From Psychroflexus longus (GTDB lineage: Bacteria; Bacteroidota; Bacteroidia; Flavobacteriales; Flavobacteriaceae): 64,000 nt of DNA. The position numbers were made by a program, and so were the translations under genes. Of this stretch, positions 7,598 to 15,628 are shown piece after piece; position 1 is the stretch's first letter; every line of letters begins with the position of its first letter. The notes beneath the pieces were generated by a model, which was given only the letters and a program-made list of their open reading frames with translations, was not told the origin of the DNA and did not search any database. The DNA lies in the NCBI RefSeq assembly GCF_020164595.1, contig NZ_JAIQZE010000008.1, positions 80,267 to 144,266 of the forward strand, written 5' to 3'.

Positions 7598-7984
7598 ATG
7601 AAAATTAGATTCAAGAGAAAGCGACTGAACTATTATTTAATATTCGGAATGATATGGCTGATCCTTGGAACAGCCGCAGTTGTATTGGATTCACACAATA
7701 TTTTTAGTTATGGTTATATAATCATAGGGATTTTGTTTTTCGGAACTTACCTATTTGAAAATAGTAAGCAATACCTAACTATAGAGAATGGAACTATCTC
7801 AAAAAATCACTTGATACCAAAAACAGTCAATCTAAATGAAATAGAAGGAGTAAAAAAGTTTGCCGGAGAATATACCCTTAAAACACACAAAACTGAATTA
7901 AAAATCAACACGGAATTGATTGAAGAAAATTCTCTTACAAAATTAGATGCGGTTCTAGAAAATTTGAATTTAGAAACGAAATAA
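7598..7984 (+). CDS. Small membrane protein of a multi-copy flavobacterial family (PH-like C-terminal half)
   Basis: This 128-residue protein starts with a basic patch (MKIRFKRKRLNYY), has two transmembrane helices (about 14-33 and 38-53), then a soluble part from about residue 58 beginning QYLTIENGTISKN. That part runs through an NEIEGVKKFAGEYTLKT segment resembling the strands of bacterial PH-like domains. Function is unknown. Relatives in this window are at 13997-14422 (best match), 13552-13980 (broken), and the short N-terminal-half versions at 8137-8352 and 15629-15814. It lies alone between elements 2 and 3, which looks like one gene per unit. A native start is supported by the A-rich leader just before ATG. 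Confidence 0.7.
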   Translation: MKIRFKRKRLNYYLIFGMIWLILGTAAVVLDSHNIFSYGYIIIGILFFGTYLFENSKQYLTIENGTISKNHLIPKTVNLNEIEGVKKFAGEYTLKTHKTELKINTELIEENSLTKLDAVLENLNLETK

Positions 7985-8069
7985 AAAATGATATACATAC
8001 ATCCAAAGCATAGCTTTACTAAACCAAAAGTTTTGGTATATTTAGGAATATAAAATATAAACTGAATAT

Positions 8070-8120
8070 AAAGCTAGTATTTGCAAGCTACTGGCCACAC
8101 TAGAGAACCATTGGCATTCA
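8070..8120. repeat. Intergenic element 3, copy of a short shared motif
   Basis: The segment beginning AAAGCTAGTATTTGCAAGC and ending AGAGAACCATTGGCATTC aligns with 8475-8524 and 9476-9526 over about 50 bp: AAGCT-GT-TTTG, then GCT-C, CC, and finally (A)GAACC. It sits about 85 bp after one small gene and 17 bp before the next. The spacing and ending parallel elements 1 and 2. Confidence 0.55.
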
Positions 8121-8136
8121 TCGTGAAACCCGAAAA

Positions 8137-8352
8137 TTGCGAGTAAATATTAAATATAAAATAGAATTTAGGCTAGATTGGTTAGAAATGATTTTTATTT
8201 TAATAATGACTTTTTTCTCTGGAATGCTATTTTTAAGCGATATGGAGAATAAATTTATTTATATGGGACTGTTATTGTTTGGAGCTGGAATATCAATGGT
8301 CAAGAATAGAGTTAAATTACCGGTTAAGAATAATAACAGAATGAAAACATAG
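8137..8352 (+). CDS. Short two-helix membrane protein, N-terminal half of the multi-copy family
   Basis: This 71-residue frame uses a TTG start, since no ATG is in frame until residue 18. The start NIKYKIEFRLDW followed by two transmembrane helices (about 16-33 and 37-53) corresponds to the N-terminal half of the proteins at 7598 and 13997. The QYLTIENG-type soluble half is missing: the frame ends soon after the second helix (KNRVKLPVKNNNRMKT). It may be a truncated paralogue, expressed or decaying. The weak start and missing half argue for decay. It is flanked by elements 3 and 4. Confidence 0.45.
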   Translation: MRVNIKYKIEFRLDWLEMIFILIMTFFSGMLFLSDMENKFIYMGLLLFGAGISMVKNRVKLPVKNNNRMKT

Positions 8353-8474
8353 GCTATATTAAAATCTTTTTAAAAGTCTTTATAATTTAAGTTTCTAATG
8401 AACATAGTTTTAGGTCTTAAGTGAAAGCCTATTTACATTTCATAGTTAAAGCTAATAAAGGATAATCTGAAGAT

Positions 8475-8524
8475 AAAGCTAGTTTTTGAACGCTCCAGGC
8501 CGGTCTAAAGAACCGCTAGTGTAA
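8475..8524. repeat. Intergenic element 4, copy of a short shared motif
   Basis: AAAGCTAGTTTTTGAACGCT through AAAGAACCGCTAG aligns with elements 3 and 5. AAGCT at the left and AAGCTT soon after the right end give it some dyad character. The next gene starts about 90 bp further right, with a plausible leader between. Confidence 0.55.
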
Positions 8525-8614
8525 GCTTCCCCAAAAAATCGAATTTTACAAAATAATAATTATTTTATAAAAATATCGCCATAAATAGGTTTACTAAAAA
8601 TTAATACCATCATT

Positions 8615-9463
8615 ATGAAAAACCTAATCATTATTCTATCAGTCTTTGTCATCTCACTCATTTCTTGCAAAAAGAGTCCAGAAGAAAAAACCGTAAATGA
8701 AAAAGAGCAGATTATTAAACCAATAATGAGTTACGAGTATCTAATATCCGACTATGACAAATGGTGTTCTTATCATTACAATGAAATAGCATTAACCTCT
8801 GACTTTAAAGCGCTGGATAAAGACTCTCAAAAAATATCAAAAGAAGATTTTTTAAAAAAGTTAATAACTGGAGACTACATCGCTATTGAAGTCGAGTCTG
8901 AAAATGACATAACCACCTATAAGCTTTATAGGTTACCGAAAGATCTAGATAATGGAATTTCAAAGGTTATAAAAAATGATTCTTACAGAGCTTTTGAGCT
9001 ATTTAAACTAGAGGGAACTAAATTTCCTGATTTTACGGTGACTGACGTCAATGGAATAAAATATAATAATGAAAAATTTGAAGGGAAAACGACAGTCATT
9101 AAAACATGGTTTATAAATTGCAAACCATGTATAGCTGAAATGCCAGAATTAAATAAATTGGTCGACATGTATAAAAATAAGGATGTTCAGTTTTTAAGTC
9201 TTGCAACAGATGAAAAAGAACCACTACTAAATTTTCTGAAGAAAAATGAATTTAAATATGATGTTTTACCAAATCAAAAGGATTTAATTCAAAATGAACT
9301 TAAGCTTACTGCATATCCAACTCATTTAGTAGTGAATGAAAAAGGGATAATTAAAAAGGTTTTTAATTAAGCTTCTCAAATCATCACCTACATTGATCAA
9401 GATAAATTAATGATAAAAGATGAGAAAACAAATTTAACCCCACCTCCACCGCCCGCTGGATAA
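8615..9463 (+). pseudogene. TlpA-type thioredoxin-fold lipoprotein with a late premature stop
   Basis: The open part, 8615-9370, gives 251 residues: a lipoprotein signal (MKNLIIILSVFVISLISCKK), an N-terminal region of unknown fold, then a thioredoxin/TlpA domain from about residue 130 with active-site motif WFINCKPCIAEMPEL and the cis-proline region AYPTHLVV. It would act as a periplasmic thiol-disulfide oxidoreductase. After TAA at 9368-9370 the same frame continues for 30 more sense codons (ASQIITYIDQDKLM..., ending TPPPPPAG) to TAA at 9461, which looks like the lost C-terminal helix and a proline tail. Because the catalytic core is complete, the shortened protein could still work; full function is uncertain. 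Confidence 0.65.
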
Positions 9464-9475
9464 GTAACTTTTAAA

Positions 9476-9537
9476 TGAAGCTTGTATTTGAAAGCTACTA
9501 TCCATGCAAAAAACCGTTGAAGCTAACACAAATACAA
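9476..9537. repeat. Intergenic element 5 with a clear hairpin
   Basis: TTGTATTTG (9482-9490) pairs perfectly with CAAATACAA (9529-9537). An inner AGCT/AGCT pair (9493-9496 and 9521-9524) gives a nested stem, and the loop holds AAAAACCGTTGAAG. The left part aligns with elements 3 and 4. This is the best-folded of the short copies. Confidence 0.6.
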
Positions 9538-9588
9538 AATTAGTTATACAAAGAAATTCATAATGGAATAATTAAGCTCATATAAATA

Positions 9589-9735
9589 GGTGTTTATATG
9601 GATGGAAAAAAGGTCGGAACTATAGTTAATAGTCAAAATAAATATTATTAAATAGAACATGGAAAACATTAAATCTATGGAAAAATAGATAGGTGTTTTA
9701 GCTCAAAACAAAAAATGGGATATGAAGGAGAATAA
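9589..9735 (+). pseudogene. Degenerate C-terminal gene remnant
   Basis: One frame reads protein-like (GVYMDGKKVGTIVNSQNKYY, then IEHGKH, then IYGKIDRCFSSKQKMGYEGE) but is interrupted by two TAA stops. It has no start region. I read it as the decayed tail of a small gene; it overlaps the start of the next frame. Weakly supported. Confidence 0.3.
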
Positions 9736-9940
9736 AACAACAACACTAAAACTGAGTGGTTATAAATATGGTACTTGGATTCTACCTGCTATGTTAGGAT
9801 TTTTAGTAATTTACTTTTCATTGACTTACCAACTTGAAATTAAATTGATTTACCTGGTTCTTATCCCAGTGATTCTTCTTTTATACCCGATGTATTTTAT
9901 CACATTCGGAAAAAATAGATATCTAATATTAACTGAATAA
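9722..9940 (+). CDS. Small two-helix membrane protein of unknown function
   Basis: This 72-residue protein has a short polar N-terminus (MKENKTTTLKLSGYKYG) and two hydrophobic helices (about 17-35 and 40-60), ending FGKNRYLILTE. The ending could be a truncated version of the QYLTIENG-type segment of the multi-copy family, since NRYLILTE is similar in pattern, but this is speculative. It starts inside the preceding remnant and stops 8 bp before the TlpA-type pseudogene, so the two may share a transcript. No function can be assigned. Confidence 0.45.
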   Translation: MKENKTTTLKLSGYKYGTWILPAMLGFLVIYFSLTYQLEIKLIYLVLIPVILLLYPMYFITFGKNRYLILTE

Positions 9941-9948
9941 TAAAAACC

Positions 9949-10938
9949 ATGAAAAAACTACTCCTAGTAATTACAGCCTTACTTTTAATTTCCTGTAATG
10001 AAATTTCTAAAACAGAATTTTCATTGATTGGGACCACTCACAAAATGGAAAACGGGACGATGCTTTAATTAGAGGTGGAGAAGAATCTTATCGACTCCAC
10101 CAAGATTGAGAACAATACATTCACTTTCACAACCGATTTATCAGAAGCTCCACTATTAGCTCTTTTAAAAACAAAGGACTTTTCTCACTATCGCTTCTTG
10201 TGGTTGGAAGATAGTCCAATGACTTTTAAAGCTACAGATTCAGACTTGAAGAAAGCAATGGTGACCGGTTCAAAAGAGGAAGATTTAAGTCAGCAATTAA
10301 ACAAACTCGCCGATTCACTACCCAGAAGTGAACGTTTGCAAAAAGACCTGGAGTTTGTAAACAATCATCCCAATAGTCTTCATGCGGCTTACCTTCTATC
10401 TGTCTATTCATCAACCTGGGGCAAAAAGAAATCGAAAGAGCTTTTTGACAACTTTTCAGATAAAAACAAAAACTCTGACTACGGAAAAAGGATTTCAAAA
10501 TATATAAAGCTGAATCAAAGCCTGGAAATCGGAGACCAGTACATTGACTTAGAAATACCAAATACAAATGGCGAAATGAGACGTTTATCGGAAGTTGAAG
10601 GAGAATTGGTGTTGTTGGAATTTTGGGCTTCAAATTGTGGACCTTGCAGACAGGAAAACCCAAATCTAGTGAAAACCTATAACGAATTCAAAGACAAAGG
10701 ATTTGAAATTTTTGCGGTGTCTGAAGATATCCAAAAAAAGAAATGGTTAGAAGCTATTGAAGAAGACCATTTACCCTGGCTTCATGTAAGTGAATTGAAA
10801 GGAAACAATATGGCATCCATGATTTATGGAGTAAATGGTATTCCTGATAATTTCCTGATTGACAATAACGGAATCATCGTTGGACGGAATTTACGCGGAG
10901 AAAAGCTAAATGATAAGCTTAAAGAGATTTTGAATTAA
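9949..10938 (+). pseudogene. TlpA-type thioredoxin lipoprotein interrupted by an early stop
   Basis: ATG at 9949 gives a lipoprotein signal (MKKLLLVITALLLISC) and a DUF4369-like N-terminal domain. In-frame TAA at 10066-10068 falls where the family usually has an aromatic residue (GTML-stop-LEVEKN). The frame then stays open to 10938. The C-terminal TlpA domain (from about 10540) has FWASNCGPCRQENP with an intact CGPC active site, and NGIPDNFLID at the cis-proline. Full length would be 329 residues, a normal size for this Bacteroidetes family of periplasmic disulfide reductases. A GTG at 10075 could restart translation but would lack a signal peptide. A single substitution such as TAT to TAA would explain the stop. 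Confidence 0.7.
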
Positions 10939-11026
10939 ACTCAGTTTTCAGCGTCAATTAAAATAAATTCCTATTTTCACTTAAAATTTCATATCCCTGA
11001 CTGAAACTCATACTTAAACCAACCTT

Positions 11027-11491
11027 ATGAAAACCTGGAATTTTAAGATTGATGACCACCCCAAAGAGGTAAGTCAAAAAATAGAAACAGCATTCAGACC
11101 TGTTTCAGGTTTAGTGTTCAACATGAACCAGAACAAGAATCCGATCACCTTCAAAATGCGAAGGAGGATTTTATACCCCTGGTATCTGTTTTTTCTCAAT
11201 AGTATCATTGTGAAAGGAAAATTATCAAAGGCTGAAGCTCCAGACAAGGCTCAGGTGGAAATTTCATTCAACCAGCATTTTCTATGGGTATTAGTGATCG
11301 CTACAGATATTATTCTGGTTACAGCGCTTTTTATTGCAGTCATTTCAGGTAAAATTGAAGGTAGCTTAACCTACGGCGTTGCAGCTCTGATTTTAGCGGT
11401 TGGAATTGTGTTAGGGTTAAGAATTCAGAAGAAATATTCAAAAGATGTTCAAGATTACAAAACCTTAATTTCGGAAACACTTGGCGTCTAA
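11027..11491 (+). CDS. Membrane protein of unknown function
   Basis: This 154-residue protein has an N-terminal soluble domain (about 1-85) that begins MKTWNFKIDDHPKEVSQKIE and contains FKMRRRILYPWY. Two transmembrane helices (about 87-107 and 115-132) and a short charged tail follow. The first half resembles a small ligand-binding or SRPBCC-like fold in pattern only. It is monocistronic with an 88-bp leader after the TlpA-type pseudogene. No domain recognised, no sign of damage. Confidence 0.6.
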   Translation: MKTWNFKIDDHPKEVSQKIETAFRPVSGLVFNMNQNKNPITFKMRRRILYPWYLFFLNSIIVKGKLSKAEAPDKAQVEISFNQHFLWVLVIATDIILVTALFIAVISGKIEGSLTYGVAALILAVGIVLGLRIQKKYSKDVQDYKTLISETLGV

Positions 11492-11566
11492 TTATATAAT
11501 CCGGTTTAAAGTTTGGAATTGAATTTAAGTAAAATGAAAAAGACAAATTTTTGAAAAATTGAAAGT

Positions 11567-11713
11567 ATGAAAATCAAATCCAGAGACGTTGCCTTCTTCT
11601 TTTTAGGCGTATTCTTCCTTATTACAATTAACGCAGTATTGGATTGGGAAGGAACAAAAGAGGCTTATAATGAAGCCTATAGAAATGCACGTTTTGTTGA
11701 GTCACCAAATTAA
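11567..11713 (+). CDS. Small single-helix membrane protein (48 aa)
   Basis: ATG at 11567 opens 48 codons: basic start MKIKSRDVAFF, one transmembrane helix (about 8-25, FFFLGVFFLITINAVLD), then a charged tail ending FVESPN. The basic-helix-polar layout is typical of real small membrane proteins. It is short and isolated, so expression is uncertain. Confidence 0.4.
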   Translation: MKIKSRDVAFFFLGVFFLITINAVLDWEGTKEAYNEAYRNARFVESPN

Positions 11714-11803
11714 CTTAGAAGAATTCTATGTCATGAAATTTATATCGAAACATAAATAAACAGTAACATCCTACTAACTAAACTAAAAATCTTTTTCGCT
11801 ATC

Positions 11804-12661
11804 ATGATCAAACTTATCCTTATCCTCACCCTTTACCTAGTAAGTCTTTTTACTTATGCGCAAACCACCAGTTTAGAAGAATCTGTATATTTAAAATGGA
11901 AAATAACAGATACGTTAACATACCATACTGCTATGAGGGATACCATTTATGCAAACAATAAATCACAAACTGAAAGCGATTCCGTCACAAACAATATAGA
12001 TGACTTATTGCAGGCCATGCAAACGCAATTTTTCGACCTGAACTATGAAACAAAACTGTTTCCAGATAAAAATGGAAATGTTGACATCGCTATGATGCTA
12101 AAAGAAAATAAAACTGACTCTACAAGATCGATTTTCTCAGGAATTGCAAAAATGAACGGTAATGTAGCATTAAGAGGTAAAGTTAGCCCAGAAGGAGAAT
12201 TGTTAAGCCGGTACTATAAAACGGAACAAAACAATATCATTTCAATTTTATTTGAATTGCCAACCTCCCCAGTTAAGGTCGGAGACGAATGGAGTTTGGA
12301 TGTAAACATGATTTCGATGGACCAAAATTTCAAAGCTGACTCGATTTACATGAAAAATACAGTAAAACTTAGTGAAATAAAAATCCTGAATGGGAATAAA
12401 ATTGCTGTCCTAAAATACGATTTGCAAGAGTTCGTTTCCGGAGAATTTGATAGTAAAGTCATGTCCATGTTTTCAAAAGAATCCGCCAATAAAGAAACAT
12501 TTATGAAGATCTCTCACAAAGCAACTGCGGAATTTGATATTGATAAAGGCTATTGGATTTTATATGACGGAGAAATGGACACAGAAACCAACTTTTCTCC
12601 TTTAGGTATGAATGGAAACAAAAGAACAAAGTTCAAATTGACGCCTGTAAACAAGAGCTAA
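11804..12661 (+). CDS. Secreted protein of unknown function (DUF6263-like)
   Basis: This 285-residue protein has a cleavable signal peptide (LILILTLYLVSLFTYAQ) and a mature part rich in beta-strand patterns (VYLKWKITDTLTYHTAM, LPTSPVKVGDEWSLDVNM). It is consistent with Bacteroidetes DUF6263-type periplasmic proteins; that family name is from memory. Its first 27 residues are clearly related, also at DNA level, to those of the next gene although the rest of the two proteins is unrelated. It has a 70-bp gap to that neighbour, which could be co-transcribed. No lesions. Confidence 0.6.
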   Translation: MIKLILILTLYLVSLFTYAQTTSLEESVYLKWKITDTLTYHTAMRDTIYANNKSQTESDSVTNNIDDLLQAMQTQFFDLNYETKLFPDKNGNVDIAMMLKENKTDSTRSIFSGIAKMNGNVALRGKVSPEGELLSRYYKTEQNNIISILFELPTSPVKVGDEWSLDVNMISMDQNFKADSIYMKNTVKLSEIKILNGNKIAVLKYDLQEFVSGEFDSKVMSMFSKESANKETFMKISHKATAEFDIDKGYWILYDGEMDTETNFSPLGMNGNKRTKFKLTPVNKS

Positions 12662-12731
12662 ACATTAATCGACAGGGTTTAACGAGTTAGACTCTTTCGT
12701 CATAAACAGAAGAAATTGAAACAAAACAATC

Positions 12732-13295
12732 ATGAGCAAACTTATCTTCATGCTTACCCTTTACCTAGTCAGTTTTACTGCTAAAGCTCAAGACGCCAGT
12801 GTTGAAGAGTCGACTGGAGGCCTACAAACTGGATTTCTAGGCGTATGGCTCCATAATGAAAAGCGACTTTCAGACCAATTTGTACTCCGAGGTGAAATTG
12901 GCTTTGATAGTTCTATTTCTGGAGGCACGTTTTACAGAAAGACCTTATTTTTACTCATACCAGTTCTCACTGCCGAACCACGCTGGTATTATAATTTAAA
13001 GAAAAGATTGTCCAAATCTAAAACCATAAAGGGCAACAGTGGCAACTTCCTGTCTTTGAAAACAAGTTTCCATCCTGACTGGTTTGTCATTGCCAATGAA
13101 AATAATATTCGTGTTGTGAGTGATATTTCATTCATTCCCACCTGGGGGATCAAACGAAATATCGGCAAGCATTTTACCTATGAAACTGGTATTGGTTTTG
13201 GGTACCGCTATTTTTTCGCCAAAAACTCTGGCTTTGCAGAAAACGAGGGTGAAGCTGCCCTGAATCTCCATTTGCGTGTGGGTTACCAATTTTAA
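12732..13295 (+). CDS. Outer-membrane beta-barrel-type protein
   Basis: This 187-residue protein has a signal peptide (MSKLIFMLTLYLVSFTAKAQ). The mature part alternates polar and hydrophobic residues in strand-sized blocks (GGLQTGFLGVWLHNE, FVLRGEIGFDSS, FTYETGIGFGYRY) and ends LNLHLRVGYQF, with the C-terminal aromatic typical of outer-membrane barrels. It is probably an eight-stranded porin-like barrel of unknown function. The N-terminus shares about 27 residues with the preceding gene, pointing to recombination or duplication of the 5' end. Confidence 0.65.
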   Translation: MSKLIFMLTLYLVSFTAKAQDASVEESTGGLQTGFLGVWLHNEKRLSDQFVLRGEIGFDSSISGGTFYRKTLFLLIPVLTAEPRWYYNLKKRLSKSKTIKGNSGNFLSLKTSFHPDWFVIANENNIRVVSDISFIPTWGIKRNIGKHFTYETGIGFGYRYFFAKNSGFAENEGEAALNLHLRVGYQF

Positions 13296-13354
13296 TCTAC
13301 TTTTTCGTAAAAGCAATTTAATTTATTTTAAATTTAACTCAACTATTATTAATT

Positions 13355-13528
13355 ATGAAATTAAATAAAGTCAGAATACTGGGAATTATTATTGCTATTT
13401 CTGCATACTTGACTCATCTCTTAATCGGATCCAGCGAGTATAGCTCGCTATTAGGAGTTTCGACTGCCATTGGCATTGGTCTCCTGGTGTACGGAAGTTT
13501 GAATATATTTAAAGGAGTAAAAAAATAG
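13355..13528 (+). CDS. Small two-helix membrane protein (57 aa)
   Basis: ATG at 13355 opens 57 codons giving MKLNKVRILGIIIAISAYLTH, a short polar turn (GSSEYSS) and a second helix (GVSTAIGIGLLVYGSLNIF), ending KGVKK. A basic N- and C-terminus around a helical hairpin is a plausible real membrane protein. It lies just upstream of the multi-copy family genes. Function unknown. Confidence 0.5.
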   Translation: MKLNKVRILGIIIAISAYLTHLLIGSSEYSSLLGVSTAIGIGLLVYGSLNIFKGVKK

Positions 13529-13551
13529 TGCAAAACTCAGTATAACTTATC

Positions 13552-13980
13552 ATGACCATCAAATACAAAAAAAGACACATTTTAAACAACCTACTATATG
13601 CGATTTTATGAGTTGGACTTACCATAGTTTATTTGCTTGTAAAAGGATTTGAGCCATTAATTGTATTTCTACATTTCATTCCTATATCCAATTTTGTGTT
13701 GCGATATTTTTATAAGAAGAAGAATCAATACCTCACTATTGAAAATGGAGTAATTCAGAAAAATAATATTTATAGCTCAAACACTAAAATTCAGATCAAT
13801 GCGATCACAGAAATTGAAAAAATTGGCCTTGATTATCGTCTCAAAGCCGAAGACATTAACTTAAGATTTGACCCCAACTTAATTGATGAAGAATCGCTAA
13901 AAAAACTGATCCATTTTTTAGGACAACTGGATTTACCTTCAGAAAAAACCTCTTCAGCAAACTTGATAATGAATCAATAG
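13552..13980 (+). pseudogene. Multi-copy small membrane protein gene with an in-frame stop
   Basis: ATG at 13552 gives MTIKYKKRHILNNLLYAIL, then TGA at 13609-13611, then VGLTIVYLLVKG and the rest in the same frame to 13980. The stop sits where the paralogue at 7598 has tryptophan (MIWLILG), so TGG to TGA is the simplest explanation. The remaining sequence is a complete family member: second helix, QYLTIENGVIQKN, and C-terminal RFDPNLIDEESLKKL. Restart at an internal TTG (13633) would lose the first helix. It lies directly upstream (16 bp) of the intact paralogue at 13997. Confidence 0.7.
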
Positions 13981-13996
13981 CTCAGAATTTATAGTC

Positions 13997-14422
13997 ATGA
14001 AAATCAAATTCAAGAAAAAACGATTACGTTACAACCTAAATATCGGTATTCTAATGACGTGTTTAGGTTCGGCATATTTCATTTTCGATGCAAGTCCAAT
14101 CGTATCCGGCTATTTATATTTGGTAGCTGGTCTAAGTATGACTTTCCACTACCTTTATGATAAAAAACACCATTACCTTATTATTGAGAATGGCATCATC
14201 AAAAAGAACAAACTTTACAGTTGGAATAACAAGATACTTATCGAGGATATTATTGAAATAAAAGGCACCCGTAATGGTTATTTGCTTAAATCTGAAAAAG
14301 GAAATCTAAAGATTAACCCCAAAGTAATTGATGAAGAATCGATGCCAGACTTAACTCAATGCCTGAAAAACATAAATATCCGGTGGAAAAAAACCTTTTC
14401 AGAAAATTTAAAACTCAATTAA
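13997..14422 (+). CDS. Small membrane protein of the multi-copy family (PH-like C-terminal half)
   Basis: This 141-residue protein is an intact relative of the one at 7598. It has a basic start MKIKFKKKRLRYN, helices at about 15-32 and 37-53, then HHYLIIENGIIKKNKLY and IIEIKGTRNGYLLKS, and NPKVIDEESMPDLTQCL. It is tandem with the broken paralogue upstream and followed after 24 bp by the TraB/GumN gene, so the three may be one transcript. Function unknown; the family pattern (two helices, beta-rich cytoplasmic domain) suggests a membrane-attached sensor or scaffold, which is only a guess. Confidence 0.7.
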   Translation: MKIKFKKKRLRYNLNIGILMTCLGSAYFIFDASPIVSGYLYLVAGLSMTFHYLYDKKHHYLIIENGIIKKNKLYSWNNKILIEDIIEIKGTRNGYLLKSEKGNLKINPKVIDEESMPDLTQCLKNINIRWKKTFSENLKLN

Positions 14423-14446
14423 ATTAAAAACTAAAAATCAATCCTT

Positions 14447-15313
14447 ATGAATCTTAAATCCTTATTTCTTCTATTTTTAATCTGTGCATTACCAATATCA
14501 GCACACTCACAATCCACAGAAAATGCCTTGCTCTGGAAAGTGAGCGGTAATGGTTTGTCAGCCGACTCTTACCTCTACGGCACCATTCACCTGGCCTGTG
14601 ATGTAAATATCACCGACGACATGCAACAAGCTTTCGACTCCACCGAGCAACTCGCTTTGGAAATCGATATGGCAGATCCCACCATGATGACAGTCATGAT
14701 GCAAAACATGTACATGAAAGACGGCAAAAAACTATCCGATTTTGCCAACGATGAAGAATTGAAGCAACTCGAAGCATTCTTTGAAGGGAAAGTACAGGGG
14801 ATGAATTTTGGCATGATGCAAAGCATAAAGCCATTCTTTCTAAGCGCAATGGCTGTAACAAGTTTTATGAGCTGCTCAACTCCACAAGGTTATGATATGT
14901 ATTTTATGGAACAAGCGAAAGCAGAAGAAAAATCCATCATCGGCCTTGAGACCTTAATGGACCAAGTCAATATGATTGATAAAATTCCTTACGAGGAACA
15001 AGTTGATGAACTCCTGGAGATGGCAAGCAAATCCACAGAGGAAAATAGCCGTATATACGAAGAAATGCTCAAAAAATACGAAGCAAAAGACCTGGACGGA
15101 CTCATGAAATTTATGACAGAACAGGAATCTAGCATGAACTTATACGCCGAAGATTTCCTGGATAATCGTAATAAAAAATGGATCCCAGTCATCGAAGAAA
15201 AAGCCAAGGAAACCCCGACATTTTTTGCCTTTGGCGCCGCACATTTAGCTGGTCAAAATGGAGTGATCAATTTGTTGAGGAGAGCGGGATATAAGGTTGA
15301 AGCTGTGGAATAA
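14447..15313 (+). CDS. TraB/GumN family secreted protein
   Basis: This 288-residue protein has a signal peptide (MNLKSLFLLFLICALPISAHSQ) followed by a full TraB/GumN domain. The first conserved motif is YLYGTIHLACD (about residues 42-52), the second is centred on GLETLMDQ (about 165-172), and the third, near the C-terminus, is FFAFGAAHLAGQNGVI (about 258-273). The glycine-histidine motifs match those proposed as the catalytic site of the Tiki/TraB proteases, so a periplasmic metal-dependent protease is possible. The bacterial family's function is not established. It is a common flavobacterial gene with no visible damage. Confidence 0.82.
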   Translation: MNLKSLFLLFLICALPISAHSQSTENALLWKVSGNGLSADSYLYGTIHLACDVNITDDMQQAFDSTEQLALEIDMADPTMMTVMMQNMYMKDGKKLSDFANDEELKQLEAFFEGKVQGMNFGMMQSIKPFFLSAMAVTSFMSCSTPQGYDMYFMEQAKAEEKSIIGLETLMDQVNMIDKIPYEEQVDELLEMASKSTEENSRIYEEMLKKYEAKDLDGLMKFMTEQESSMNLYAEDFLDNRNKKWIPVIEEKAKETPTFFAFGAAHLAGQNGVINLLRRAGYKVEAVE

Positions 15314-15628
15314 TTCTAGATTTGAAGTGACTATTTTCTTATCAAAATCAGTTAAAATGACTTTGCTCAAGTTAGATTGATACTCTTCGATACATTTCTT
15401 AAAGCGCGAATTTAACTTGATGTTCTAGTCTTATGAAAAGTTTCAACTGAAGGGTTTAAGTTGAACTAAAATTGATAGGTAGAAAACCCGGATTAAAAAC
15501 TTAGACCTCACGGGTTTTAAAAACCTGTAAGGTCTTATAAGTTGAACTTAGATTTGTATATACTACCATAACTTTTATATAAGCTGAAATATCAGTATCA
15601 AAATATAAATTATTGTTATGTTTAACCA
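15314..15628. other. AT-rich spacer with one palindromic repeat
   Basis: No coding frame is supported. The only structure is the palindrome at 15503-15535; otherwise it is low-complexity AT-rich DNA with a probable leader for the next small gene. Confidence 0.4.
15503..15535. repeat. Palindromic repeat unit (REP-like)
   Basis: AGACCTCACGGGTTTT and AAAACCTGTAAGGTCT form a near-perfect 33-nt palindrome (two mismatches). I recall almost the same palindrome being widely dispersed between genes in Flavobacteriaceae. It may also act as a terminator for the TraB/GumN gene, but lies 190 bp away. Confidence 0.65.
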
